Assembly (NCBI RefSeq): GCF_002929225.1
Contig: NZ_PISM01000014.1
Location: 62,001 to 126,000 of the forward strand
Source: Stutzerimonas kunmingensis
Lineage (GTDB): Bacteria > Pseudomonadota > Gammaproteobacteria > Pseudomonadales > Pseudomonadaceae
Direction of reading: 5' to 3'
Length of the DNA: 64,000 bases
Shown here: in pieces, positions 25,016 to 37,209 of the stretch
Layout of the letters: each line of letters starts with the position of its first letter
Position numbering within the stretch: the first letter of the stretch is position 1
Notes under the pieces: generated by a model
What the model was told of the DNA's origin: nothing
Databases searched by the model: none
What the model saw: only the letters and a program-made list of their open reading frames with translations
Made by a program: the position numbers and the translations under genes

Positions 25016-25867
25016 TCAGTCGCGCGCCTCGCCTTCGCGTCGCTCGAACAGCTGGCTGCCGCAGCGACTGCAGAAGGCCGCATTGGGCTCATGGGTGAGC
25101 TTGTCGCAGGTCGGGCAGCTGTGGCGCAGGCTGTCCTGGCGCATGGCATTCGCCAGCTCGGCGGTGAAGATGCCGGTCGGCACGGCGATGATCGAATAAC
25201 CAGTGATCATCACCATCGTCGCCAGCGCCTTGCCCAACGGCGTATGCGGAACGATATCGCCGAAGCCGACCGTGGTCAGTGTGACCACCGCCCAGTAGAT
25301 GCTTATCGGAATGCTGGTGAAGCCATTGCCTGGCCCTTCGATCACATACATCAGCGTGCCGTAAACGATGATCAGGGTGGTTACGCTGACGAGGAAGACG
25401 ATGATCTTCTGCCGGCTGCCCTGCAGCGCCACCAGCAGGAAGTTCGCCTGGCTTAGGTAGGGCGTGAGCTTGAGTACACGGAAAATCCGCAGCATGCGGA
25501 CGATGCGTACCACCAGCAGGTACTGCGCATCGGGTAGCAGCAGGGCGATGAAGGCCGGCAGCACCGAGAGCAGGTCCACCGCGCCGTAGAAGCTGAAGAT
25601 GTATTTGCGTGGCTCGGGGTGGGTGTAGATGCGCACCAGGTATTCCAGGGCGAATATCGTGGTGAATCCCCATTCCAGAGTGGTCAGCAGCTCCCCGTGG
25701 CGCTCATTGAAGGAGGCGATGCTGTCGAACATCACCACGACCAGACTGGCGAGGATGATCACCAGCAGCCAGGTATCGAAGCGTTTTCCCGCTGGGGTAT
25801 TGATGAAAAAGATGATGACGTATAGCCGTTCACGCCAGCTCATCGCTTTCAAGGAGTCGTTATCCAT
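25016..25867 (-). CDS. voltage-gated-like potassium channel with C-terminal zinc ribbon
   Basis: This 283-residue ion transporter is of the six-helix Kv type. An S4-like helix has regularly spaced Arg (RIVRMLRIFRVLKL). The pore helix and filter are VVTLTTVGFGDIVPHTP. The C-terminus has two CxxC pairs (CPTCDKL, CSRCGSQ) forming a likely zinc ribbon. ATG 25867 gives MDNDSLKAMSWRERL. A short GCCCTG/CAGGGC hairpin (24937-24951) follows the gene. It is monocistronic. Confidence 0.85.
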   Translation of the reverse strand: MDNDSLKAMSWRERLYVIIFFINTPAGKRFDTWLLVIILASLVVVMFDSIASFNERHGELLTTLEWGFTTIFALEYLVRIYTHPEPRKYIFSFYGAVDLLSVLPAFIALLLPDAQYLLVVRIVRMLRIFRVLKLTPYLSQANFLLVALQGSRQKIIVFLVSVTTLIIVYGTLMYVIEGPGNGFTSIPISIYWAVVTLTTVGFGDIVPHTPLGKALATMVMITGYSIIAVPTGIFTAELANAMRQDSLRHSCPTCDKLTHEPNAAFCSRCGSQLFERREGEARD

Positions 25868-26056
25868 TCGCCGTGGTCTCTCGCATGGTTGCAGGTCGAG
25901 CGGGTCGCCTGCCAAAGCGGCCCATTAAAGCATTGCGACCGTGATGCTGCATGCCCAGCGGTGGCGCGGACCGCTCGCCGTTGGTAACGTCACTTTGCCT
26001 GATTCGCGCTTAGCGCATAGTCTGAATACAGGCGCAGCCAGCAGTTGGAGAGTTCC

Positions 26057-27052
26057 ATGCCCGATTCCCAGTTGGTCGACCCGTTCGGCCGGCGCATCAC
26101 CTACCTGAGGTTATCGGTAACCGATCGCTGCGATTTTCGCTGCACCTACTGCATGAGCGAAGACATGGTCTTCGCTCCCCGCGCGCAGATACTTACCCTC
26201 GAAGAGCTCTATGCCGTGGCCGATGCCTTCATCAGTCTCGGTGTCAAACGCATTCGCGTGACCGGCGGCGAACCGTTGGTGCGCAAGGGTCTGACCGGCC
26301 TGCTGGCGCAACTGGGCGCGCGCAGCGAGCTCGAAGACCTGGCCATCACCACCAACGGTTCACAGCTGCCAAGTCTGGCGCCGGCGCTGCGTGATGCCGG
26401 CGTGAAGCGCCTGAACATCAGCCTCGACTCGCTCAAGCGCGACCGTTTCGCCGAACTGACCCGCCGTGACCGCCTCGATCAGGTACTGGCAGGCATCGAG
26501 GCTGCACGCGCTGCTGGCTTCAAGCGGATCAAGCTCAACAGCGTGGTGCAGAAGGGGCGCAACGACGACGAGATTCTCGATCTGGTGGAGTTCGCCATCG
26601 AGCGCGGCCTGGATATCAGCTTCATCGAGGAGATGCCGCTGGGCAGCGTGTCCAGTCATCAGCGCCAGATCACCTTCTGCTCGAGTGACGAAGTGCGCGA
26701 ACGGATCGAGGCGCGGCACACCCTGGTGCGCAGCAGTCACGCTACCGGCGGCCCGTCGCGTTACTGGCAGGTAGCGGGCAGCGAAACACAGGTCGGCTTC
26801 ATTTCGCCCCACAGCAACAACTTCTGCGGCAGTTGCAACCGCGTCCGCGTGACTGCCGAAGGCAAGCTGGTGCTATGCCTCGGCCACGAGGGTGCGCTGG
26901 ATCTGAAAAGCCTGATGCGCCGGCATCCGGGCGATGGCGAACGCCTGCGCAATGCGCTGGTGGACGCACTGCAACTCAAGCCGGAGAAACATCACTTCCG
27001 CACTGATGAGCAGGTTCAGGTGGTGCGCTTCATGAGCATGACGGGCGGCTGA
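26057..27052 (+). CDS. moaA: MoaA, GTP 3',8-cyclase
   Basis: This 331-residue radical SAM enzyme performs the first step of molybdenum cofactor synthesis. The N-terminal SAM cluster is CDFRCTYC (C25, C29, C32). The C-terminal substrate cluster begins NFCGSCNRVRVT with a further downstream Cys. The protein ends in the essential Gly-Gly (MTGG). ATG 26057 has GGAGAG upstream. It stands alone here, without other moa genes. Confidence 0.95.
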   Translation: MPDSQLVDPFGRRITYLRLSVTDRCDFRCTYCMSEDMVFAPRAQILTLEELYAVADAFISLGVKRIRVTGGEPLVRKGLTGLLAQLGARSELEDLAITTNGSQLPSLAPALRDAGVKRLNISLDSLKRDRFAELTRRDRLDQVLAGIEAARAAGFKRIKLNSVVQKGRNDDEILDLVEFAIERGLDISFIEEMPLGSVSSHQRQITFCSSDEVRERIEARHTLVRSSHATGGPSRYWQVAGSETQVGFISPHSNNFCGSCNRVRVTAEGKLVLCLGHEGALDLKSLMRRHPGDGERLRNALVDALQLKPEKHHFRTDEQVQVVRFMSMTGG

Positions 27053-27258
27053 CGAATCGTCTTTCCAGCCCGAGCGCCGCTTGCACTTCTGATGCCTTCA
27101 CCTGCCACACCGTTCTGTGCGCCGCCACGCTGCGAGCGGAGCCAGGCTGCGTGATAAACTCCCTGGCTTCTTGCCAGTACCCATTCGATGCCAGGATTTC
27201 CGATGTTCACGGCGACCCCGCTTGTTCGTTCCCACGCTGACTGCCACGGATAGGCCGC

Positions 27259-30200
27259 ATGCGACTGAAAAGCATCAAACTCGCCGGCTTCAAATCCTTC
27301 GTCGATCCCACCACGGTCAGCTTTCCGAGCAACATGGCGGCGGTGGTCGGGCCGAACGGCTGCGGCAAATCCAACATCATCGACGCCGTGCGCTGGGTAA
27401 TGGGCGAAAGCTCGGCTAAGAACCTGCGTGGCGAGTCGATGACGGACGTCATCTTCAATGGCTCGAACACGCGCAAGCCGGTAACCCAGGCGAGCATCGA
27501 GCTGATCTTCGATAACTCCGACGGCACGTTGACCGGTGAGTACGCAGCCTTCGCCGAAATTTCCATCCGCCGCCGCGTCACCCGCGACTCGCAGAACACC
27601 TACTTTCTCAACGGCGTGAAGTGCCGGCGCCGCGATATTACCGATATCTTCCTCGGCACCGGGCTCGGGCCGCGTAGTTACTCGATCATCGAGCAGGGCA
27701 TGATCTCCAAACTGATCGAGGCCAAGCCCGAGGACCTGCGCAACTTCATCGAGGAAGCGGCCGGCATCTCCAAGTACAAGGAGCGCCGGCGCGAAACCGA
27801 GAACCGTATTCGTCGGACGCACGAGAACCTGGCTCGCCTGACCGACCTGCGCGAAGAGCTGGAACGCCAGCTCGAACGTCTGCACCGTCAGGCGCAGTCG
27901 GCGGAGAAATATCAGGAATACAAGGCCGAAGAGCGTCAGCTTAAGGCGCAGCTGTCGGCACTGCGCTGGCAGGCCTTGAACGAGCAGGTCGGCCAGCGCG
28001 AGCAGGTCATTGGCGATCAGGAAGTCGCCTTCGAAGCGCTGGTCGCCGAGCAGCGCAACGCCGACGCGAGCATCGAACGCCTGCGTGACGGCCACCACGA
28101 ACTGTCCGAGCGCTTCAACCAGGTGCAGGGTCGCTTCTACTCGGTTGGCGGCGATATCGCCCGGGTCGAGCAAAGCATCCAGCACGGCCAGCAGCGCCTG
28201 CGTCAGTTGCAGGACGATCTGCGCGAGGCGGAGCAGGCGCGTCTGGAGACCGAATCACACCTCGGTCACGACCGCACGCTGTTGGCCACGCTCGGCGAGG
28301 AATTGGCGATGCTCGAGCCTGAGCAGGAGCTCTCCGGCGCCGCCGCGGAGGAATCTGCCGTCCAGCTGGAAGAGGCTGAAGCGGCCATGCAGGGCTGGCA
28401 GGAACAATGGGAACGCTTCAATCAGCTCAGCGCTGAGCCACGCCGCGTGGCTGAGGTCCAGCAGTCGCGCATCCAGCAGCTGGAGCAGAGTCTGGAACGG
28501 TTGGCCGAACGTCAACGTCGGCTGGATGACGAACGTGCGCTGCTGGTTACCGATCCTGAAGATGTGGCGATTCTCGAGCTGGGCGAGCAGCTTGCCGCCA
28601 GTGAACTCGATCTCGAAGCGCTCGCCGCGGCCGGCGATGCGCTCAATGAACGCCTGGAGCAATTGCGTGAAGCGTTGCAGCAGGCGACCCAGACGCAGCA
28701 GCAGGCGCAGGGTGATCTGCAGCGTCTGAATGGCCGCATTGCCTCGCTGGAGGCGCTGCAGCAGGCGGCGATGGATCCCGGCAAAGGTGTCGGCGAGTGG
28801 CTGCGTGAGCAAGGGTTGGAAAAGCGCCCACGCCTCGCCGAAGGGCTGCGTGTCGAGCCCGGTTGGGAAGTGGCGGTGGAAACCGTGCTGGGCGCCGATC
28901 TGCATGCCGTGCTGCTGGATGATTTTGCGGCGATCGACTTCGAGGGCTTCGAGCAGGGCGACCTGCGGTTGGTCAGCCCTGCAAATGGCGGTGCGCGCCG
29001 CGCTAGTAGCTTGCTTGATCTGGTCGAGTCTGCTCTGGATCTGTCGCCCTGGCTGGACAACGTGCATCCGGTCGATTCGCTGGAGCAGGCGCTGGCCGCG
29101 CGCTCGGGTCTCAACGATGGCGAAAGCCTGGTAAGCCGCGACGGCTACTGGGTCGGTCGGCATTTTCTGCGGGTGCGGCGCGCCAGCGAGGCCGAATCCG
29201 GTGTGCTCGCCCGCGGGCAGGAACTGGAGCGGTTACAGGCAGAGCGCGAAGAGCGTGAAACCGCCCTGGCGGCAATTGAAGAGCGCATCGCTGAGTTGCG
29301 TAGCGATCAGGCCCGTCTCGAAGACGAGCGCGAGCAGCAGCGTCGTCGGCAGCAGGAGGAAGCTCGCAGCCATAGCGATCTCAAGGCGCAGCTATCTGCC
29401 GGGCAAGCGCGCCTCGAGCAGTTGGCGCTGCGCCGCCAGCGTCTGGATGAAGAGCTTTCCGAGCAGAACGAACAGCGCGAGATCGAGACCGAACAGCTCG
29501 GCGAGGCGCGTCTGCAACTACAGGACGCGCTGGATGCGATGGCCCAGGACACCGAGCAGCGCGAGACATTGCTGGCCAGTCGCGACGGCATTCGCGAGCG
29601 CCTCGATCGCATTCGCCAGGATGCCCGTCAGCACAAGGACCAGGCGCATCAGCTGGCGTTGCGGGTCGGTTCACTCAAGGCGCAGCACGAGTCCACCCGG
29701 CAGGCGCTGGAACGATTGGAGCAACAATTCGAACGTGCCATCGAGCGCCGCGAGCAGCTGACGCTGAACCTGGAGGAGGGGGAGGCACCGCTGGAAGAGC
29801 TGCGCATGAAGCTCGAAGAGCTGCTGGAGCGGCGCATGGGTGTCGAAGACGAACTCAAGCATGCGCGACTGGCCCTGGAAGACGCCGACCGCGAGCTGCG
29901 TGATGCCGAAAAACGCCGCACTCAGGCCGAGCAGCAAGCGCAGCTGCTACGCGGGCAGCTGGAGCAGCAAAGGCTGGATTGGCAAGGGCTGAGCGTCCGC
30001 CGCAAGGCGTTGCAGGACCAGCTGCAGGAGGACGGCTACGATCTGCATGGCGTGCTTGGCACACTCCCTGCCGATGCAGACGAGCCGAGTTGGGAGGCGG
30101 AGCTGGAGCGCCTTGGTCAGCGCATTCAGCGCCTGGGCCCGATCAACCTCGCGGCGATCGATGAGTACCAGCAGCAATCGGAACGCAAACGTTACCTCGA

Positions 30201-30747
30201 TGCGCAGAACGATGATCTGGTCGAGGCGCTGGATACGCTGGAAAACGTCATCCGCAAGATCGACCGGGAAACTCGCAACCGCTTCAAAGAGACCTTCGAT
30301 CAGATCAACGGTGGCCTACAGGCGCTTTTCCCGAAAGTGTTCGGCGGCGGCAATGCCTATCTGGAACTTACCGGAGAAGATTTACTCGATACCGGGGTGG
30401 CGATCATGGCGCGTCCGCCCGGAAAGAAGAACAGCACCATTCACCTGCTTTCCGGTGGCGAAAAGGCGTTGACGGCGTTGGCGCTGGTTTTTGCCATCTT
30501 CCAGCTCAACCCCGCGCCGTTCTGCATGCTCGATGAAGTTGACGCACCGCTGGATGATGCGAACGTCGGTCGATACGCGCGCTTGGTGAAGGAGATGTCG
30601 GAGAAAGTGCAATTCATCTACATCACCCACAACAAGATCGCCATGGAAATGGCCGATCAGCTGATGGGTGTGACCATGCATGAGCCGGGCTGCTCACGTC
30701 TGGTGACGGTCGACGTCGAACAGGCCGTTGCACTCGCCGAAGCCTAG
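27259..30747 (+). CDS. smc: SMC chromosome condensation ATPase
   Basis: This 1162-residue SMC protein has Walker A GPNGCGKSN at 31-39 and a long Glu/Arg/Gln-rich coiled coil (about 170-500). A hinge domain follows (about 505-635), then the second coiled coil and the C-terminal head with LSGGEKALTALAL (signature) and MLDEVDAPLDDAN (Walker B). It folds and segregates the chromosome with ScpAB. It lies upstream of zipA and ligA, the standard Pseudomonas order. Confidence 0.97.
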   Translation: MRLKSIKLAGFKSFVDPTTVSFPSNMAAVVGPNGCGKSNIIDAVRWVMGESSAKNLRGESMTDVIFNGSNTRKPVTQASIELIFDNSDGTLTGEYAAFAEISIRRRVTRDSQNTYFLNGVKCRRRDITDIFLGTGLGPRSYSIIEQGMISKLIEAKPEDLRNFIEEAAGISKYKERRRETENRIRRTHENLARLTDLREELERQLERLHRQAQSAEKYQEYKAEERQLKAQLSALRWQALNEQVGQREQVIGDQEVAFEALVAEQRNADASIERLRDGHHELSERFNQVQGRFYSVGGDIARVEQSIQHGQQRLRQLQDDLREAEQARLETESHLGHDRTLLATLGEELAMLEPEQELSGAAAEESAVQLEEAEAAMQGWQEQWERFNQLSAEPRRVAEVQQSRIQQLEQSLERLAERQRRLDDERALLVTDPEDVAILELGEQLAASELDLEALAAAGDALNERLEQLREALQQATQTQQQAQGDLQRLNGRIASLEALQQAAMDPGKGVGEWLREQGLEKRPRLAEGLRVEPGWEVAVETVLGADLHAVLLDDFAAIDFEGFEQGDLRLVSPANGGARRASSLLDLVESALDLSPWLDNVHPVDSLEQALAARSGLNDGESLVSRDGYWVGRHFLRVRRASEAESGVLARGQELERLQAEREERETALAAIEERIAELRSDQARLEDEREQQRRRQQEEARSHSDLKAQLSAGQARLEQLALRRQRLDEELSEQNEQREIETEQLGEARLQLQDALDAMAQDTEQRETLLASRDGIRERLDRIRQDARQHKDQAHQLALRVGSLKAQHESTRQALERLEQQFERAIERREQLTLNLEEGEAPLEELRMKLEELLERRMGVEDELKHARLALEDADRELRDAEKRRTQAEQQAQLLRGQLEQQRLDWQGLSVRRKALQDQLQEDGYDLHGVLGTLPADADEPSWEAELERLGQRIQRLGPINLAAIDEYQQQSERKRYLDAQNDDLVEALDTLENVIRKIDRETRNRFKETFDQINGGLQALFPKVFGGGNAYLELTGEDLLDTGVAIMARPPGKKNSTIHLLSGGEKALTALALVFAIFQLNPAPFCMLDEVDAPLDDANVGRYARLVKEMSEKVQFIYITHNKIAMEMADQLMGVTMHEPGCSRLVTVDVEQAVALAEA

Positions 30748-30928
30748 GATTAAGCCGCGTGTTTGAGCATTTTTGATACAAGGAACGCTATAAAAAGAGA
30801 ACTACCGCACGGTGCAAAGTTACCGTTCGTCGTGCTAGCTTAGAGCACAATTTTTGCGATGCGCTTGAAGCAGTCCCAAGTGACTGCTCGTTGCGTCTTT
30901 ATCATCGAATTCAGAGGTTAAAGCATTA

Positions 30929-31750
30929 ATGGATATCGGTCTGCGCGAGTGGCTGATCGTCATCGGCATCATTGTCATTGCCGGCATTCTGTTCGACGGC
31001 TGGCGTCGCATGCGCGGTGGCAAGGGCAAGCTGAAATTCAAGCTGGACCGCAGCCTCTCCAACCTTCCCGATGCCGACGATTCTCCGGAGCTTCTAGGCC
31101 CGGCGCGCGTGGTTAATCGAGATCATGAGCCTTCTCTGGATGAGGGCGACATGCCGACGATGAGCGCGCGCGAGTCCGGCAAGAAGCGCCGGCAGAACGA
31201 ACCCTTTCAGGGCGACCTCCAGCTCAACAGCGACGAGCCCGTACCGACGCTGCTCGATCCGGTTGTTGGTGATGACGAGGAAGGGAAAGACCAGCCGCAG
31301 AAGGAACTGGCGCCCGTCGAGGAAGTACTCGTCATCAACGTCATTTGCCGTGATCCTCACGGTTTCCGTGGTCCGGCGCTGCTGCAGAACATTCTCGAGA
31401 GTGGCCTGCGCTTCGGCGAAATGGACATCTTCCATCGCCACGAAAGCATGGCCGGCAATGGCGAGGTGCTGTTCTCCATGGCCAATGCCGTCAAGCCTGG
31501 TACTTTCGATCTGGACGACATCGATCACTTCACCACGCCGGCCGTGAGCTTCTTCCTTGGTCTGCCCGGCCCACGCCATCCCAAGCAGGCCTTCGATGTC
31601 ATGGTTGCTGCGGCGCGCAAGCTGTCCCAGGAGCTCAACGGCGAGCTGAAGGATGACCAGCGCAGCGTTCTCACCGCCCAGACCATCGAGCACTACCGCC
31701 AGCGCATCGTCGAGTTCGAGCGCCGGCAGATGACCATCAAGCAGCGTTGA
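30929..31750 (+). CDS. zipA: ZipA, FtsZ-anchoring cell division protein
   Basis: This 273-residue protein has an N-terminal membrane helix (about 8-24), a charged Pro/Glu linker, and a C-terminal FtsZ-binding domain from about residue 130 ([20 protein letters not shown] onward). It tethers the Z ring to the inner membrane. Start ATG 30929 has GAGGT upstream. A 181-bp gap separates it from smc. Confidence 0.95.
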   Translation: MDIGLREWLIVIGIIVIAGILFDGWRRMRGGKGKLKFKLDRSLSNLPDADDSPELLGPARVVNRDHEPSLDEGDMPTMSARESGKKRRQNEPFQGDLQLNSDEPVPTLLDPVVGDDEEGKDQPQKELAPVEEVLVINVICRDPHGFRGPALLQNILESGLRFGEMDIFHRHESMAGNGEVLFSMANAVKPGTFDLDDIDHFTTPAVSFFLGLPGPRHPKQAFDVMVAAARKLSQELNGELKDDQRSVLTAQTIEHYRQRIVEFERRQMTIKQR

Positions 31751-34420
<2,670 letters not shown>

Positions 34421-34462
34421 CACGTCAGCAACGCCTCATCCCAGAGAGCCTCGCTGTCATAC

Positions 34463-34515
34463 CCGCTCCCCAAATGTTTCACTGAATTGGTGGGAGCGGC
34501 CTTCGCCGGGAATGC
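34463..34515. repeat. REP/REPIN-like inverted element
   Basis: CCGCTCCC (34463-34470) faces GGGAGCGG (34492-34499), with partial extension CAA/TTG. The right half reads TGGGAGCGGCCTTCGCCGGG, close to Pseudomonas REP units (GTGGGAGCGGC...GCCGCGA). It may also serve as the ligA 3' hairpin. Confidence 0.5.
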
Positions 34516-34587
34516 GTTAGCAAAGCTCACCAGCAGTGAGCGAGCTCCCTTTGACTCCAGGTCAGGGAAACGGCTTCAGCCATCCCC

Positions 34588-34614
34588 TAAAGTTTTCCCC
34601 GCTTCACCCGAAAA
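34588..34614 (+). promoter_or_regulatory. distal FliA-type promoter-like element of fliC
   Basis: TAAA (34588-34591), then 15 bases, then CCCGAAAA (34607-34614). It has 6 of 8 matches to the GCCGATAA -10. The flanks (CCTAAAG before, AGCTA after) also match the proximal promoter, 111 bp downstream. Confidence 0.45.
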
Positions 34615-34698
34615 GCTAGTCAAGCAAGTCCGCAGTATGGATGCGCTGGCGTAGCGTTGGAGTGGCACCGGGCTCACGAAAAAGTTCGAAATCTGCCC

Positions 34699-34725
34699 TA
34701 AAGCCAACCCAAACGGCGCCGATAA
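34699..34725 (+). promoter_or_regulatory. fliC promoter: FliA (sigma-28) promoter of fliC
   Basis: TAAA (34699-34702), a 15-base spacer and a perfect GCCGATAA (34718-34725). It predicts a leader of about 90 bases before the fliC ATG at 34823. Flagellin is a late, FliA-dependent gene in Pseudomonas. Confidence 0.85.
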
Positions 34726-34822
34726 GCTAATCGAATGCGAACTCAATGGGTGCCTGGGCACAAGCCGGCCCGGAGTCGCAAGCTCAGGCAACCAAAGTAA
34801 CTAGCGCCCTTGGAGGCTCATC

Positions 34823-36700
34823 ATGGCTCTTACCGTCAATACAAACATCCCGTCGCTGAATACCCAGCGCAACATCAACAACACGTCCAACGCCCTGAAC
34901 ACCTCCATGCAGCGCCTGTCCACCGGTAGCCGCATCAACAGTGCAAAGGATGATGCCGCCGGCCTGCAGATCTCCAACCGTCTGACCAATCAGATCAGCG
35001 GCTTGAACGTAGCTGTGCGTAACGCTAACGATGGTATTTCCCTCGCTCAGACCGCTGAAGGGGCGCTGCAGCAGTCCACCAATATTCTGCAGCGGATGCG
35101 TGACCTGTCTATCCAATCCGCCAATGGCTCGAACAGTGATGCGGATCGCTCGGCGCTACAAAAAGAAGTATCTGCTCTGCAGACTGAGCTTACTCGTATC
35201 GCGGAAACTACTACATTCGGCGGGCGCAAGCTGATGGACGGGTCATTTGGCACGTCGAGCTTCCAAGTAGGATCCAATGCATATGAGACGATTGATGTAA
35301 CTGTCAAGAATGCTTCTGCAAATGCTATTGGATCATTCCAAACCAGCAGCAAGGCCGGCACAACCGTAACTTCTGGGTTGGTCAATAACTTGGCGGTGCC
35401 TGCGGGCTTTGGGACGGCTGGAACGGCTCCTCAGTTGACTAGTGCTGGTAAGCTTTCAGTCGTTGGTAATGGCCAAAGTGCTGATATCACCGTGACCGGC
35501 AGTGAAAGCGCAAAAGAACTGGCAACTAAATTTGATGGTGCAATATCTGGGCTTTCAGCAACTGCTCGTACAGTATTCAAGGCCGAGGTAGGGGTTACCA
35601 GTGCAGACCAGAATCTTAACTTTACTGTTAAGGTCGGGTCGGAGAGTGTCGATCTTATCGGGGTAACGTCTACGGAGGATCTTGCGAATCAATTGAATTC
35701 AAACGCTGCTAAGCTTGGAATCAAGGCCAACCTTAATGATGGCGTGCTGACAGTTGAGTCGGCCACTGGCGAGAACGTGTCTTTTGGGGCCATCAGGAAC
35801 CAAGCAGGTGCTCTTGCAGCAGCTTCCAGCCTAAAAGTGAATGTTCAAGACTCGGACGGGAATTTTAAAGCTGCTAGTTCTAGTGTCGCGCCGGTTGGCG
35901 GTACGGTAGTGGGGGCCTTACAGCTTAACTCCCCTACAAGCTTCGCGATCGCTAACAAAACTGACGCGGTAAGTGTGACGACTTCGATTTTTAACTTTGC
36001 TGCAGCTTCGGCAACCACTGCCTTTACACTGACTGACTCAAATGGAAAAACCGCCGCGTTTGCTGCCGCAGATTTCGTGGCAGGTGGTACTGTTGACGGT
36101 GAAAACACCAATGCGAAGAAGTTTTACGATAAGTTGGTAGCTGCAGGTTTTGAGGGCGTCGAACTCATCAGTGATCCTGCTGGGAATAGTGTTAAATTAA
36201 GCACCTCGGCAACAGTCACGGTGTCTGCTTCTGCCGGTACTGCAATCCAGCGTTCTTTGGCATCTACTACTGCGGGTGTAACCACATTTGGTGCGGCTGC
36301 TGCTTTGGCGGACGGTGCCTTGACTGCGGATACAGCAACTACCGCGAACTCCTCGCAGTTGTTCGGAAGTTCGAAGGCGGCGCTTTCAAACGTTAACGAT
36401 ATCGATATTTCTAGTGCCGACGGTGCCCAGCGTGCCTTGGCCGTTATCGACAGCGCCCTGGCTGGCATCGATTCCCAGCGCGCTGACCTCGGTGCGGTAC
36501 AGAATCGCTTTGATAACACCATCAACAACCTGCAGAACATTTCGGAAAATGCCTCGGCTGCTCGCAGCCGGATCATGGACACCGATTACGCTGCAGAAAC
36601 CGCCAACCTGTCGAAGAATCAGGTGCTGCAACAGGCCGGTACTGCGATCCTGGCCCAAGCCAAGCAGCTTCCGCAGTCTGTACTGTCGCTGCTCCAGTAA
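34823..36700 (+). CDS. fliC: FliC, flagellin
   Basis: This 625-residue flagellin has conserved D0/D1 ends. The N-terminus includes [12 protein letters not shown] and [21 protein letters not shown], and the C-terminus ends [19 protein letters not shown] with LLQ. The central part (about residues 175-535) is variable, Ala/Ser/Thr/Val-rich and visibly lower in GC than the ends. Such a D2/D3 region is surface exposed and often glycosylated. Length is above the a-type P. aeruginosa flagellin. It has a GGAGG ribosome-binding site and its own terminator. Confidence 0.95.
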   Translation: MALTVNTNIPSLNTQRNINNTSNALNTSMQRLSTGSRINSAKDDAAGLQISNRLTNQISGLNVAVRNANDGISLAQTAEGALQQSTNILQRMRDLSIQSANGSNSDADRSALQKEVSALQTELTRIAETTTFGGRKLMDGSFGTSSFQVGSNAYETIDVTVKNASANAIGSFQTSSKAGTTVTSGLVNNLAVPAGFGTAGTAPQLTSAGKLSVVGNGQSADITVTGSESAKELATKFDGAISGLSATARTVFKAEVGVTSADQNLNFTVKVGSESVDLIGVTSTEDLANQLNSNAAKLGIKANLNDGVLTVESATGENVSFGAIRNQAGALAAASSLKVNVQDSDGNFKAASSSVAPVGGTVVGALQLNSPTSFAIANKTDAVSVTTSIFNFAAASATTAFTLTDSNGKTAAFAAADFVAGGTVDGENTNAKKFYDKLVAAGFEGVELISDPAGNSVKLSTSATVTVSASAGTAIQRSLASTTAGVTTFGAAAALADGALTADTATTANSSQLFGSSKAALSNVNDIDISSADGAQRALAVIDSALAGIDSQRADLGAVQNRFDNTINNLQNISENASAARSRIMDTDYAAETANLSKNQVLQQAGTAILAQAKQLPQSVLSLLQ

Positions 36701-36722
36701 GGCGAAAGCCGTCTGGCTAACA

Positions 36723-36755
36723 GGGGGATGGGGCTTAGGCTCCTTCCTCCTTTTT
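36723..36755 (+). terminator. rho-independent terminator of fliC
   Basis: GGGGGATGGGGC (36723-36734) and GCTCCTTCCTCC (36739-36750) pair over 12 positions, with two G-U pairs and one mismatch. A TTAG loop joins them and TTTTT (36751-36755) follows. This isolates abundant flagellin mRNA from flaG. Confidence 0.8.
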
Positions 36756-36774
36756 GCGTTGTGAGGTATTAGAT

Positions 36775-37134
36775 ATGGAAACGGTAACTCTCACTTCTGT
36801 GTCGCAGCCAAATACATTTCGGCGCGAAGTGCCATCGCTGAGCCCTAGCGCTTCTGCTGAAACTGTGCCGGTCGATGGTGGTGCTAAGACCGATGAAAAA
36901 TCGGTTTCCGCTTCTGAGAGTGCAACCTCGGCAGTGGAAAGGTTCAAGACCATCGTGCAGGACCTGCAGCGTAATCTCGATTTCAGCGTGGATGATGCTA
37001 GCGGGCAGGTTGTTGTGAAGGTCATGGATGGCGAGTCGGGCAAGCTGATACGCCAAATACCTTCAGAAGATCTTTTACGGCTTTCCGAGCGGCTTGAGGA
37101 CATGCGTAGTTTGCTGTTCAAAGCTGAAGCCTAA
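36775..37134 (+). CDS. flaG: FlaG flagellar protein
   Basis: This 119-residue FlaG-family protein has a divergent N-terminal half and a conserved C-terminal domain (LQRNLDFSVDDASGQVVVKVMD, then IRQIPSEDLLRLSERL). FlaG influences filament length. Its molecular action is uncertain. ATG 36775 (METVTLTS) fits GAGGT upstream better than the longer start at 36754. Confidence 0.88.
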   Translation: METVTLTSVSQPNTFRREVPSLSPSASAETVPVDGGAKTDEKSVSASESATSAVERFKTIVQDLQRNLDFSVDDASGQVVVKVMDGESGKLIRQIPSEDLLRLSERLEDMRSLLFKAEA

Positions 37135-37148
37135 GGCACGATTATTGG
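37135..37148 (+). promoter_or_regulatory. possible sigma-54 promoter of fliD
   Basis: GGCAC at 37135-37139 and TTGG ending at 37148 give GG-N10-GG, one base off the GG-N10-GC core of sigma-54 promoters. It is placed about 62 bp before fliD. fliD is RpoN/FleQ-dependent in P. aeruginosa. The imperfect -12 element makes this tentative. Confidence 0.3.
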
Positions 37149-37209
37149 ATGGACTTCCTGAATCGCCAGCTCAGCCTGGCTTTCAGGCATATTTTTGACG
37201 AGGTGTCGT

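Larger units (their letters stand above)
34421..34822. other. ligA-fliC intergenic region
   Basis: This 402-bp gap carries a REP-like inverted pair (34463-34515), two FliA-type promoters in tandem (34588-34614 and 34699-34725), and a GGAGG ribosome-binding site before fliC. No coding sequence is supported. Confidence 0.6.
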
